Source: Methyloversatilis sp. RAC08 (GTDB lineage: Bacteria; Pseudomonadota; Gammaproteobacteria; Burkholderiales; Rhodocyclaceae). From it: a DNA stretch of 64,000 nt. Both the position numbers and the translations under genes were made by a program. Below are positions 10,296 to 18,984 of the stretch, one piece after another (the first letter of the stretch is position 1; each line of letters begins with the position of its first letter). The stretch spans positions 3,100,001-3,164,000 of the forward strand of contig NZ_CP016448.1 of NCBI RefSeq assembly GCF_001713355.1. The letters are read 5' to 3'. The notes beneath the pieces were generated by a model. The model ran no database searches, had not been told where the DNA came from, and saw only the letters and a list, made by a program, of their open reading frames with translations.

Positions 10296-10685
10296 ATGAC
10301 ACCAAAAATCTTCCGCATGCTCATCGCGCTCTACCTGCTGTGCGTGGTGCTGGCGGTCGTGTCGCACATCGCCACCGCACCTGACCTGCCCGAGCCACTC
10401 CGCGGCTACGTTGCAGCGCAGGACGCGACGAGCTGGATGACCGGCATCGGCGGCATGGTGTATCTGGCGCTGGCATCGATCTCGACCGCCGGCCTGCTGC
10501 TGTTCCGGCGCTGGGCGCGCCCGCTGTTCGCCGTCGTTGCGCTGGCCGGCAGCGTGCCGTGGGACGGGGCGACCGTCTATCCGCCGCTGGAATATCTGTT
10601 CGTCAATCTCGAATTCATGCTCGCCGGCGCAGTCATTGCGTCGAGCTGGGCGCCCGCCGTGAGCGCCCGCTTCACGCATCGCTGA
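10296..10685 (+). CDS. Small integral membrane protein, unknown function
   Basis: 129-residue protein with about four predicted membrane helices: residues 6-24 (MLIALYLLCVVLAVVSH), 48-66, 72-92 and a last one near 100-118. No catalytic motif is visible and I do not recognise a characterised family. The chosen ATG follows the arfB stop by 79 bp. The frame is open upstream, but that part overlaps arfB and reads as a shadow. It converges with the methyltransferase gene at 10739. Confidence 0.7.
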   Translation: MTPKIFRMLIALYLLCVVLAVVSHIATAPDLPEPLRGYVAAQDATSWMTGIGGMVYLALASISTAGLLLFRRWARPLFAVVALAGSVPWDGATVYPPLEYLFVNLEFMLAGAVIASSWAPAVSARFTHR

Positions 10686-10738
10686 GCGCATCGGAACGTA
10701 CGCTGCAAACGCGATCACGATTCAATGTCAAACAGGCC

Positions 10739-11497
10739 CTAACGCAACCCGACGCGCAGCGACAGCGGCCAGCTGACCGTCCGTGCCTGCGCCGGGTCGC
10801 CCCACGCCGCGAGCAGGGCGACCGACAGCCGTTCGACCGGATCGAAGCCATTCGCGGCCCTGAAGCGCGCGGTGGCAGACCAGGTTTGCAGGTAGCCAAG
10901 CAGTTGCGCCGCCGTCCACCGCGCCGACAGCGCGAAGTCCGGCGCGGGCAGCAGCGGGAACGGGAAGGGCAGGTCGCGGTAAGCGGTTTCGACATGCAGG
11001 CGCTCGGCCGGCCACCAGGGGCCGACCTCGTCGCGATAGAAGTGCTGCACGAGACGGTCCACCGCATCACCCTCGCCGCCGACGTGCAGTACGCCGTAGC
11101 ACCATGTCGCGATCACGCCACCCGGTTTCAGCACCCGCCGCACTTCAGGGTAGAAGCGGTCAAGATCGAACCAGTGCAGCGCCTGGGCGACGACGACCAG
11201 ATCGACCGATGCATCATCCAGCTCCGACGCCTCGGCCGGTGCAACCCGGTAGTCGACGCGCGCATGCGGGGTGGCTTCTGCGATCTGCGCGGTGCTGGCG
11301 TCGGTTGCGATGACCCGCCCGAACACGCGGGCGAGATCGATCGCCGCCTGACCGGTGCCGGTGCCGCAGTCCCACACGCAATCGCGCGCGGCGCAATGGT
11401 CGGCCAGCCAGTCGAACAGTTCCGCCGGATAGGTCGGGCGGCTGCTCGCGTACTGGCTGGCGAGCGTGGCGAAGTGATCGGCGAATGCGCGGGTCAC
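10739..11497 (-). CDS. Class I SAM-dependent methyltransferase
   Basis: 252-residue methyltransferase of the Methyltransf_11 type. The SAM-binding motif I is VWDCGTGTGQAA, followed by an acidic motif II (VIATDAS) and the post-motif block VVVAQALHWFDLDRFYPEVRRVLKPGG, seen in YcgJ/SmtA-like enzymes of unknown substrate. I chose the GTG at 11497, which lies 7 bp after the gabD stop. A longer frame would run well into gabD. It is probably co-transcribed with gabD; the functional link is unknown. Confidence 0.85.
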   Translation of the reverse strand: MTRAFADHFATLASQYASSRPTYPAELFDWLADHCAARDCVWDCGTGTGQAAIDLARVFGRVIATDASTAQIAEATPHARVDYRVAPAEASELDDASVDLVVVAQALHWFDLDRFYPEVRRVLKPGGVIATWCYGVLHVGGEGDAVDRLVQHFYRDEVGPWWPAERLHVETAYRDLPFPFPLLPAPDFALSARWTAAQLLGYLQTWSATARFRAANGFDPVERLSVALLAAWGDPAQARTVSWPLSLRVGLR

Positions 11498-11504
11498 GGC
11501 CTGA

Positions 11505-12983
11505 TCATGACCCGATGGGCGCCTGACCGATGTCGACGCACAGATACTTGATGTCGAGATAGTCCTCGATGCCGTGTTTCGACCCTTCACGGCCGAAGCC
11601 GGACTGCTTGATGCCGCCGAATGGCGCCACCTCGTTGGAAATGCGTCCGGTGTTCAGGCCGACCATGCCGAAATCCAGCGCTTCGGTGACGCGCCAGCCG
11701 CGGCCGATGTCTCGCGTATACAGATACGCGGCGAGTCCGTATTCGGTGTCGTTGGCCAGCGCGATGGCTTCGACTTCGCTATCGAAGCGGAACACCGGTG
11801 CCACCGGGCCGAATACCTCTTCGCGTGCGATCTGCATCGCAGGGGTCACATCGGCCAGCACGGTCGGTTCGAAGAACGTGCCACCGAGCGCATGCCGGCG
11901 CCCGCCGCACAGCACGCGGGCACCCTTCGCCTTTGCATCGGCGATCAGCGCCTCGACCTTCTCAAGCCCTGCCATGTTGATCAGCGGCCCCTGTTCGACA
12001 TCCGGATCGGCGCCATCGCCGACCACCAGCCGAGCCGATGCGTCGGCCAGCCGGGCGACGAAAGCTTCATGAATGCCCGACTGCACGATGAAGCGGTTGG
12101 CGCACACGCAGGTCTGGCCGCTGTTGCGGTACTTGGCTGCCAGCGCGCCCTGCACTGCGGAATCGACATCGGCGTCGTCGAACACGATGAAGGGCGCATT
12201 GCCGCCCAGTTCGAGCGACAGTCGTTTCAGGGTCGGGGCGCATTGCGCCATCAGCCGCCGGCCGACCGCGGTCGAACCGGTGAAGGACAGCTTGCGCACC
12301 GCCGGGTCGGCGCACAGCGTATCGCCGATCTGTGCCGGATCACCGGTTATCACGTTGAGCACGCCCGGCGGCACGCCTGCGCGCGTGGCCAGTTCAGCCA
12401 GCGCAAGCGCGGTCAGCGGCGTCAGTTCCGACGGCTTCACGACGATCGTGCAGCCGGCCGCCAGCGCCGGTGCAACCTTGCGCGTGATCATCGCAAGCGG
12501 GAAATTCCACGGCGTGATGGCGGCGCACACACCGACCGGCTGGCGCAGCGTCAGCAGTCGGGTGTCGGGCGCCGGCGACGGGATTGTTTCGCCATAGACC
12601 CGTCGGCCTTCTTCGGCAAACCACTCGACGAAGGACGCACCGTATTTCACCTCGCCGAGCGCTTCCGCGCGCGGCTTGCCACCTTCGGCCGTGATCAGCG
12701 CTGCGAGGTCCTTTTCGTGCGCCAGGATCAGCGCAAACCAGTCGCGCATCACGACGGCGCGGGCTGCCGCGGTACGCGCGCGCCAGCCGGGCAGGGCGCG
12801 TGCCGCCGCTTCGATCGCCCGCGTGGTTTCCGCCGCGCCGCAGCGGGGTACGTCGGCCAGCCATTCGCCTGTCGCCGGATTTCGCACGGTCAGCGTCGCG
12901 CCGTCGTCGGCAGCGATCCATTGGCTGTCGACGAGGTTGGTGCTGCGCCGCAATCCGGGGTCTTGCAACATCATGGCGTTCAT
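11505..12983 (-). CDS. gabD: NAD(P)-dependent succinate-semialdehyde dehydrogenase
   Basis: 492-residue aldehyde dehydrogenase closest in motif pattern to GabD, which oxidises succinate semialdehyde to succinate. Key blocks are ITPWNFPLAMITRKVAPALA, the nucleotide-loop FTGSTAVGRRL, the catalytic Glu in LELGGNAPFIVFDDAD, the catalytic Cys in NSGQTCVCANRF (the double-Cys arrangement typical of GabD), and EEVFGPVAPVFRF. Substrate assignment is by motif resemblance only; related semialdehydes are possible. Confidence 0.9.
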   Translation of the reverse strand: MNAMMLQDPGLRRSTNLVDSQWIAADDGATLTVRNPATGEWLADVPRCGAAETTRAIEAAARALPGWRARTAAARAVVMRDWFALILAHEKDLAALITAEGGKPRAEALGEVKYGASFVEWFAEEGRRVYGETIPSPAPDTRLLTLRQPVGVCAAITPWNFPLAMITRKVAPALAAGCTIVVKPSELTPLTALALAELATRAGVPPGVLNVITGDPAQIGDTLCADPAVRKLSFTGSTAVGRRLMAQCAPTLKRLSLELGGNAPFIVFDDADVDSAVQGALAAKYRNSGQTCVCANRFIVQSGIHEAFVARLADASARLVVGDGADPDVEQGPLINMAGLEKVEALIADAKAKGARVLCGGRRHALGGTFFEPTVLADVTPAMQIAREEVFGPVAPVFRFDSEVEAIALANDTEYGLAAYLYTRDIGRGWRVTEALDFGMVGLNTGRISNEVAPFGGIKQSGFGREGSKHGIEDYLDIKYLCVDIGQAPIGS

Positions 12984-13101
12984 TTACGCGGAAGGCCGGA
13001 GGTCGCATGGTAACGGAACGACTGACGGGCCATCCGAACGCGATGCCCTTCAAGGGCATGCGACGCTCGTTGCCCCTAAGGTGTCGGCGAAAGTCAGCCT
13101 T

Positions 13102-14925
13102 TCAGGCCAATGCCGACACGCACTGTGTGGAGCGACGCAACTTGTCGGCGAGATCCCGCGCAAGGTTCTCCAGTATGACGCTCCGGAATTCGGGGTTTTC
13201 CAACGAAATGCGGTCGAAATCTCGCACCTCGAGAACGCTGCACCGTACATCACTGTCGGCATAAACGGTGGCAGTACGCGTCTTCTGGCCCAGTAACACC
13301 ATTTCGCCGAAATTCGTACCCGGACCGAGCGAGGAAATGCGCTGGTGCTTGCCGTCTTCCGTCGGTATCAACACGCTGATCTGACCCGCTTCGATGAAGT
13401 ACACGCGGCCGTCGCACGCTTCGCCCACCGTTAGAATCTGCGCGCCAGCGGCGAACTGCTGCGGGTAGGCAGCCTCATGCACCTTTTGCATGAGTGCTTC
13501 GGGCATGCCGGTGAATAACAGCGAGTCCGCCAGCGGTCGATACGACATCGCGCTGCAGGATGCCTCACCGATCAAGCGGTTCTCGCACCATTCGACCGCC
13601 AGATCGTTGTCTTCGAAGTGCAGTACGCCTCGGTCGCCACTGGGTGTCGTCTTGCGCAGACGTTCCTTTACGGGAGAGCCATCACGGATGCGCGAGCACA
13701 CGACGGCGATGCCCTCGTCCATCAGACCGAGTCGCGCCTGGTGCAGCAGCGTGGCCGCGCTCTCGGACATGCCATCTACCTGATTCATGTCCAGGATGAA
13801 ACTGTGCGTTTCGGCCGCGAGCCCTATCATGCGCCGGATGACGTATTCGATGCCATCCACCCCCAGAAAGCCGTGCAGGCAGAGGTACTTGATGCGATGC
13901 GCGTTGGCAGTGAGCCAGACCCGCGTATCGCCGGAGGTCTGCCGGCGAGACGGCGCGTCGGCAGCGGTGTAGAGGCGGCCCAGCGTCATGCGCGGGTCGC
14001 CTGCCGGGGTGAATACGTGCAGGTTGAAGTCTTTCGACAGATGCTTGCACGCCTCGATCCCACGCACGCTGTTGCCTTTTTCATCCAGCAGCGGGGAAAA
14101 GATGGCGATGCCGAAGCGCCCCGGCAGCACGGCGATGATACCGCCGCCGACGCCACTCTTTGCCGGCAGACCGATTTCGTAAAGCCAGCTGCCCGCATAG
14201 TCATACATGCCGCAGGTTGCCATGACGCTGAGCACGCGTTCGACGTGCTCGGCCGGCAGCGCGCGCCTGCCTGTGACCGGGTGTACCCCGCCGTTTGCCA
14301 GCGTGGCGGCCATGAAGCCCAGGTCGCGGCAGCTCACTTCGATCGAGCACTGGCGGAAGTAATTTTCAAGCGACGCCATCGGTTCGCCGTCGATGATGCC
14401 GAAGTTCTTAAGCATCCAGGCGATCGCGCGGTTGCGAAAGCCGGTCGCGCTTTCCGAGCGGTATACCGACTCATCAACGCTGACTTTCCTGCCCACGAAG
14501 GTAGAGATCGAGTCCTCTATCCTTTGCCATTGAGCTTCGGGAGTGTCACCGCAAACAAGGCTCGTGGTGGCGATTGCACCGGCGTTGATCATCGGGTTGA
14601 TCGGCGCACCAGTTTGGGGATCAAGACTGATTGAATTGAAGGCGTCGCCACTCGGTTCGACGCCGACCTTGCTGCTGACGAAATCGAGCCCGCGGTCGGC
14701 CAGTGCCGTGCCATATACGAAAGCCTTGGAAATCGACTGGATCGTGAACACCTCGTCGGCATCGCCGACCGAATAGACCGTGCCATCCATGGTCACCAGA
14801 CAGATGCCGAACCAGGCCGGGTCGGCCTTGGTGAGTTCAGGGATGTAGCTGGCAAGCGCGCCGTCCTGAATACCGGCAAGACGGTTGTGCAAGCATTCCA
14901 GGTAGGCCTGGATCGGAGATTGCAT
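13102..14925 (-). CDS. glsA: Glutaminase fused to STAS and cyclic-nucleotide-binding domains
   Basis: 607-residue three-domain protein. Residues 1 to about 308 form a serine-dependent glutaminase that would deamidate glutamine to glutamate and ammonia. The catalytic S-x-x-K is QSISKAF (Ser64/Lys67), with NPMINAGAI and YAGSWLYEIGLPAKSGVGGG as further family blocks. About 335-440 is a STAS fold (FILDMNQVDGMSESAATLLH). About 465-595 is a cNMP-binding domain whose phosphate cassette (FGEMVLLGQKTRTATV) keeps the Gly-Glu and the Arg. E. coli-type glutaminases stop near residue 310, so this is a regulated long form. The ATG at 14925 has an AAGGA site. It is divergent from a nucleotide cyclase. Confidence 0.93.
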   Translation of the reverse strand: MQSPIQAYLECLHNRLAGIQDGALASYIPELTKADPAWFGICLVTMDGTVYSVGDADEVFTIQSISKAFVYGTALADRGLDFVSSKVGVEPSGDAFNSISLDPQTGAPINPMINAGAIATTSLVCGDTPEAQWQRIEDSISTFVGRKVSVDESVYRSESATGFRNRAIAWMLKNFGIIDGEPMASLENYFRQCSIEVSCRDLGFMAATLANGGVHPVTGRRALPAEHVERVLSVMATCGMYDYAGSWLYEIGLPAKSGVGGGIIAVLPGRFGIAIFSPLLDEKGNSVRGIEACKHLSKDFNLHVFTPAGDPRMTLGRLYTAADAPSRRQTSGDTRVWLTANAHRIKYLCLHGFLGVDGIEYVIRRMIGLAAETHSFILDMNQVDGMSESAATLLHQARLGLMDEGIAVVCSRIRDGSPVKERLRKTTPSGDRGVLHFEDNDLAVEWCENRLIGEASCSAMSYRPLADSLLFTGMPEALMQKVHEAAYPQQFAAGAQILTVGEACDGRVYFIEAGQISVLIPTEDGKHQRISSLGPGTNFGEMVLLGQKTRTATVYADSDVRCSVLEVRDFDRISLENPEFRSVILENLARDLADKLRRSTQCVSALA

Positions 14926-15121
14926 GGTGAGGTAGTCCTTTTCTCCCTTGTGACCATGGGTTAAGGCAAATCCCGTGCCCACTGCACTTCATCGGTGCAG
15001 ACGGATGGCATGGCAGCATGATCGATTGCTGGTGATCGCGGCGCCACCCACCCGTGCCGGACGGGATGCGCCCTGCCGTATGATCCGATTCAACTCCGAC
15101 AGATGGCTCCATACGCAATCA

Positions 15122-17383
15122 ATGAATAGCCGCAAAAGACGTGCGCAGAAGGGCCTGGCGATCGGTCTGCTGACTGCGTTGGTGGGCATCACCGTCAGCG
15201 TGATCGACAGTGGCGGCAGCTTCGAGCGCAGCGCCGGCCTGTCGTGGCTATTCCGTCTCCGTGGTCCGGTCACCCCGCCGCAGGAGGTCGTGGTGGTCGC
15301 TATCGACGGCCGCACGGGTGAACATCTCGGTCTGCCCAGTCAGCCGCGGGACTGGCCGCGCACCGTGCATGCTGGTCTGGTCGACGAACTGACCCGTCGT
15401 GGTGCGTCGGCCATCGTGTTCGACATGCAGTTCGACAAGTCTAGGGTGAGCGCCGATGACGTTGCATTTGCCGCGGCCGTCGACCGTTCCGATCGTGTGG
15501 TGCTGATCGAACTGGTGACCGGCAAGCGTCAGCCGGTCACCGACGCCGAAGGTCGCCCGTCGGGATCGATCTGGGTCGAGCAGCTAGTCCAGCCGTTGCC
15601 ATCACTGGTCGACGCCGCAAAGGGGCTGGCTACCTTCCCGCTGCCCAAGATCGATGCAGCCGTCTACGAGTTCTGGGTGTTCAAGGAAAGCGTCGGCGAC
15701 GCGCCGACATTGCCGGCAGCTGCGCTGCAGGTGCACGCGCTGAAGCTTTACCCGATCTGGATGGGCATGCTGCGCGAACTGGGCGTCGCCGGTCTTGATG
15801 ACCTGCCTGCTGATCTGGCCGGGCTTGGCAAGGCGGCCAGCCTGCGCACCATCATGGGGCGTTTTCGCGAACGATTCGAAAATGACCCAACGGCAGGCGA
15901 ACGCCTGCTGGCCCTAATCGAAGCCCGCTCCGACCTACCGACGGACCAACGGGATCTGCTGCGCGCACTGTGTGCGCTGTACAGCGGCGACCCGCACCGC
16001 CTGCTGAATTTCTATGGCCCTCCGGGTACCGTGCCGACCGTGTTTTATCAGGATCTGGTTGATGCGCAGGGCTCGGGTACTGGCCGCAGCACTTTCGATT
16101 TCCGCGGCAGGACGGTTTTCGTGGGTTTCGCCGACCTGTACGACCCGGGTCACCCGGATCGTTTTTACACGGTGTTCACGAACGATGACGGCGTCGATCT
16201 GAGCGGGGTGGAGATCGCCGCCACGGCGTTCGGCAACCTGATGACCGACCGCAGCATCCGCATGCTCGACAGCGCGCAGACCGCGGGGGTGCTGTTTGCC
16301 TTCGGCCTCTTCGCCGGTGCGCTGGCCTATCTGTTGCCGGCGCTCGCCGGAGTACCGCTGGTCATCGCACTGGCCGGACTCTATGCGCTGGCCGCGCAGT
16401 TGTCGTTCAACGCCACGGATCTGTGGATGCCGCTCGCCACGCCGCTGCTGGTGCAGCTTCCGCTCGCGCTCTTCCTCGGTCTGTCGGCTCAGTACCTGCT
16501 GGAACGCGGCCGCGGCCGACGCATGAGCAAGGCGCTCGGCTACTACGTGCCGGAGAACGTCGCTCGCGACCTGACTGACCGCCAGGTGGATCCGCATGCC
16601 TTCAATCGCGTGGTCTATGGCACCTGCCTGGCGACCGACATGTCCGGCTTTTCGACCATTTCCGAACAGTTGCCGCCGGATCAGCTGGCGGTATTCCTCA
16701 ACGACTACTTCGATACGCTTGCCGGTGCGCTGAAGCGACAGAAAGTCGATGTAACTGAATTCCGGGCCGATGCCATCATGTGTGCCTGGACCGCTGACAA
16801 GCCCGATGCAGCCGTGCGCCGTCAGGCGGTATTGGCCGCGCTGGGGGCGTCGGACGCGATCACCGGCTTCAAACAGCGGCATCCGATGCTTAAGGCGTCG
16901 CTGCGCGTGGGGTTGGAGGCGGGAAATTTCTACGTCGGCCACGCAGGTGGTGGCGGTCACTTCGTATTCAGCATCGTCGGCGACACAGCCAACACCGCAT
17001 CGCGTATCGAGGGTCTGAACAAGCACATCGGCACGCAGATTCTCGCCACGCAGGCGGTTGTCGATGGCCTGGATGGCTTCCTGCTGCGCCCGCTCGGCGA
17101 TTTTCAGTTTGTCGGCAAGTCGGGCGCCATTCCGATCTTCGAGGTGATGGGTACCGAGACCACCGTGTCGGACATGCAGCGCGCGTTGTCGCGCCAGTTC
17201 GAGGGGGCGCTCGCGATCTTTCACAGCGCCCGCTGGGATGCCGCCACCGCCGCGTTCGAAGCGCTGCTGCAGGCGTTTCCGGACGATGGACCGAGCCTTT
17301 TCTATCGCACGCGCTGCGGCATGTATAGCGCCGGTACGCCTGCGCCAGAGGATGCGCGCGTGATCAGGATGGATGCCAAATAG
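15122..17383 (+). CDS. CHASE2-domain adenylate/guanylate cyclase
   Basis: 753-residue membrane receptor cyclase. There is one N-terminal membrane helix (GLAIGLLTALVGITVSVID), a large periplasmic CHASE2 sensor to about residue 380, then three membrane helices (about 385-460). A cytosolic class III cyclase domain follows (about 490-680) and a short helical tail. Metal-binding aspartates are visible in ATDMSGFSTISE and EFRADAIMCAW; GDTANTASRIEGLNK is the catalytic Asn/Arg block. It would make cAMP (or cGMP) in response to an envelope signal. The start is uncertain: ATG 15122 or 15080. Divergent from the glutaminase with a cNMP domain. Confidence 0.9.
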   Translation: MNSRKRRAQKGLAIGLLTALVGITVSVIDSGGSFERSAGLSWLFRLRGPVTPPQEVVVVAIDGRTGEHLGLPSQPRDWPRTVHAGLVDELTRRGASAIVFDMQFDKSRVSADDVAFAAAVDRSDRVVLIELVTGKRQPVTDAEGRPSGSIWVEQLVQPLPSLVDAAKGLATFPLPKIDAAVYEFWVFKESVGDAPTLPAAALQVHALKLYPIWMGMLRELGVAGLDDLPADLAGLGKAASLRTIMGRFRERFENDPTAGERLLALIEARSDLPTDQRDLLRALCALYSGDPHRLLNFYGPPGTVPTVFYQDLVDAQGSGTGRSTFDFRGRTVFVGFADLYDPGHPDRFYTVFTNDDGVDLSGVEIAATAFGNLMTDRSIRMLDSAQTAGVLFAFGLFAGALAYLLPALAGVPLVIALAGLYALAAQLSFNATDLWMPLATPLLVQLPLALFLGLSAQYLLERGRGRRMSKALGYYVPENVARDLTDRQVDPHAFNRVVYGTCLATDMSGFSTISEQLPPDQLAVFLNDYFDTLAGALKRQKVDVTEFRADAIMCAWTADKPDAAVRRQAVLAALGASDAITGFKQRHPMLKASLRVGLEAGNFYVGHAGGGGHFVFSIVGDTANTASRIEGLNKHIGTQILATQAVVDGLDGFLLRPLGDFQFVGKSGAIPIFEVMGTETTVSDMQRALSRQFEGALAIFHSARWDAATAAFEALLQAFPDDGPSLFYRTRCGMYSAGTPAPEDARVIRMDAK

Positions 17384-17407
17384 CCACGCTGGCCGCCCCG
17401 TCAGCGA

Positions 17408-18067
17408 TCAACCCTGCCGGGCACTGGCATCGCATTGTTCGCGGATCAGCTGTTCAAGCCGGGCGATGTTGCGCTGCTTGCCCGCGTCACGGAGCGTGCG
17501 TGCGGCGTCGCTGAAGTAGCGGTGGCTCGCGAGAAACGCGAGCTGGGTCGCCAGCCACTCGGGCCACGACACCGGATAGCCGAGCGCTGCGCGCTCCCGC
17601 CATAGTGCCTCGCTGGTGTCGAAGAAATCCTCCCGGCCGAGTGAATCCAGGTCCGCGTCGGCAAGCAGTGCTTCGTGCGCGTTCTGCGGCGACTGCGGGA
17701 GCTGGGTCGCCAGAATCATGCCGGAGATCCGTTCGATGTCGCGGGCGCCGAAACCGAAACCAGGCAGTACGTCATCAATGACACTTACGCCGATCTGCTC
17801 ATGCCCGATGTGGTTCTGCACGTGGCCCAGGTCGTGATAGGCCGCTGCAACTTCGAGCACTTGCCGATCGGCGTCGGTCAGACCTGCCAGCCGGGCCAGC
17901 CGTGACACTGCTGGCAGTACATCGTGTTCTGTGTGACTGACGTCATGATAGGAAAAAAACGGGGGCAGCTCGGCACGCAGGCGCTGCAGCGCGTAGGCCA
18001 CGGCGCCTGCGTAGTCAGGTTGGGGCTGTGCATCGGTTCGAAGCGGGGTCACATTGTCTTCCGCCAT
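17408..18067 (-). CDS. HD-domain phosphohydrolase, unknown substrate
   Basis: 219-residue single-domain HD-superfamily protein. The metal ligands fit H...HD...D: YHDVSHTEHDV, then AAAYHDLGHVQNHIGHE, and later LADADLDSLG. The AYHDLGH pattern is seen in nucleotide- and cyclic-nucleotide-hydrolysing HD enzymes. There is no membrane segment or HD-GYP motif. It converges with the cyclase gene (24 bp apart) and lies 42 bp downstream of the cysteine-rich secreted protein gene. A role as phosphodiesterase for the neighbouring cyclase product is possible but purely inferred. Confidence 0.82.
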   Translation of the reverse strand: MAEDNVTPLRTDAQPQPDYAGAVAYALQRLRAELPPFFSYHDVSHTEHDVLPAVSRLARLAGLTDADRQVLEVAAAYHDLGHVQNHIGHEQIGVSVIDDVLPGFGFGARDIERISGMILATQLPQSPQNAHEALLADADLDSLGREDFFDTSEALWRERAALGYPVSWPEWLATQLAFLASHRYFSDAARTLRDAGKQRNIARLEQLIREQCDASARQG

Positions 18068-18109
18068 GGCGGGCGATGCAGGCCCGGGTGACCGGGCCCT
18101 TACCGCCGA

Positions 18110-18916
18110 TCAGTACAGATAGCACTTCCGGATACCTGCGACTGTCGTGCAGAAATACGGGTCGTTGTTCAGCTCGATGTGTGTCGTCACTTCCCCTGCG
18201 GGCAGCGGCGGCTGGCGATCTGCCTTTTCCGCCGCTGTCAGAACACAGGCACCTTCCTCACCGGCCGCGAGCTCGGGGTTGCACTCCTGCAGCACCGAAT
18301 TCGGGTCGTTACACACGCAGCATGTGTCACTGCCGTCGTTCAAACCGTAGAACGGCTGATCCAGTTCGAAATTGCAGACCAGCGCACGTCCGCCGGTGGG
18401 ACAGGACACACCGGTCTGATCGAGCGTCGCTTCGAGGTTGCACGACTTGATGGGGGTGGCGAGCGGCGGCTGCGGTGCCGCGTTGCCCAGGCCGTAGCAC
18501 AGGCTGATGGCGCTGACGGTCTGCGGAACGCCGCCGACCACCAGCTGCATGTTCGAGTCGGCTGTGACGCCGCCGGAGGGATAGATGATGACCGAAACGT
18601 TGCGGTTGGATTTGAGGATCGCGAAATCGACCGGCGTCGTCGCGGCGGAAAAGCCGACAACCTTCCCGCCGGAGACCGTATAGCTCGCCGATTCGCCCAC
18701 CGTGTCGGCATCGCGCGGGTTTTCACTGCCGATGACCACGCCGGAGGTCTGGGGCGAATTCGTGCCCATCTGAATGATCAGATTATTGGCGGCGTAGTCG
18801 GCACACTGCTTGTTTCCTTCCGCCGGAAACACGGTGACTGCCTTGTCCGAGGCGAGGGTGAATGTTGCGTGGCTCATGATCAGTGCGGTGATCAGATTCC
18901 TGCCGAGTGTATGCAT
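18110..18916 (-). CDS. Secreted cysteine-rich protein, unknown
   Basis: 268-residue exported protein with a likely signal peptide (about residues 1-22, ending near TFTLAS). The mature part begins with a beta-rich region, and the C-terminal 130 residues hold most of the cysteines (for example SDTCCVCNDPN, VSCPTGGRALVCNF and a final FCTTVAGIRKCYLY), suggesting disulfide bonding in the periplasm or outside. I do not recognise a family. It sits 68 bp downstream of the FecR-TPR-barrel gene on the same strand, so the two are probably co-expressed and may act together at the envelope. Confidence 0.72.
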   Translation of the reverse strand: MHTLGRNLITALIMSHATFTLASDKAVTVFPAEGNKQCADYAANNLIIQMGTNSPQTSGVVIGSENPRDADTVGESASYTVSGGKVVGFSAATTPVDFAILKSNRNVSVIIYPSGGVTADSNMQLVVGGVPQTVSAISLCYGLGNAAPQPPLATPIKSCNLEATLDQTGVSCPTGGRALVCNFELDQPFYGLNDGSDTCCVCNDPNSVLQECNPELAAGEEGACVLTAAEKADRQPPLPAGEVTTHIELNNDPYFCTTVAGIRKCYLY

Positions 18917-18984
18917 GGTGTGTGACCTCTTTATTTGTGATGTGGTGACGACGGTGTCAATCCGGACGAATCCGGAATTCGGAA

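Noticed and set aside
13043-13059. Hairpin ATGCCCT/AGGGCAT as terminator of the glutaminase gene
   Set aside because: The stem is perfect but short, and no T-run follows on either strand.
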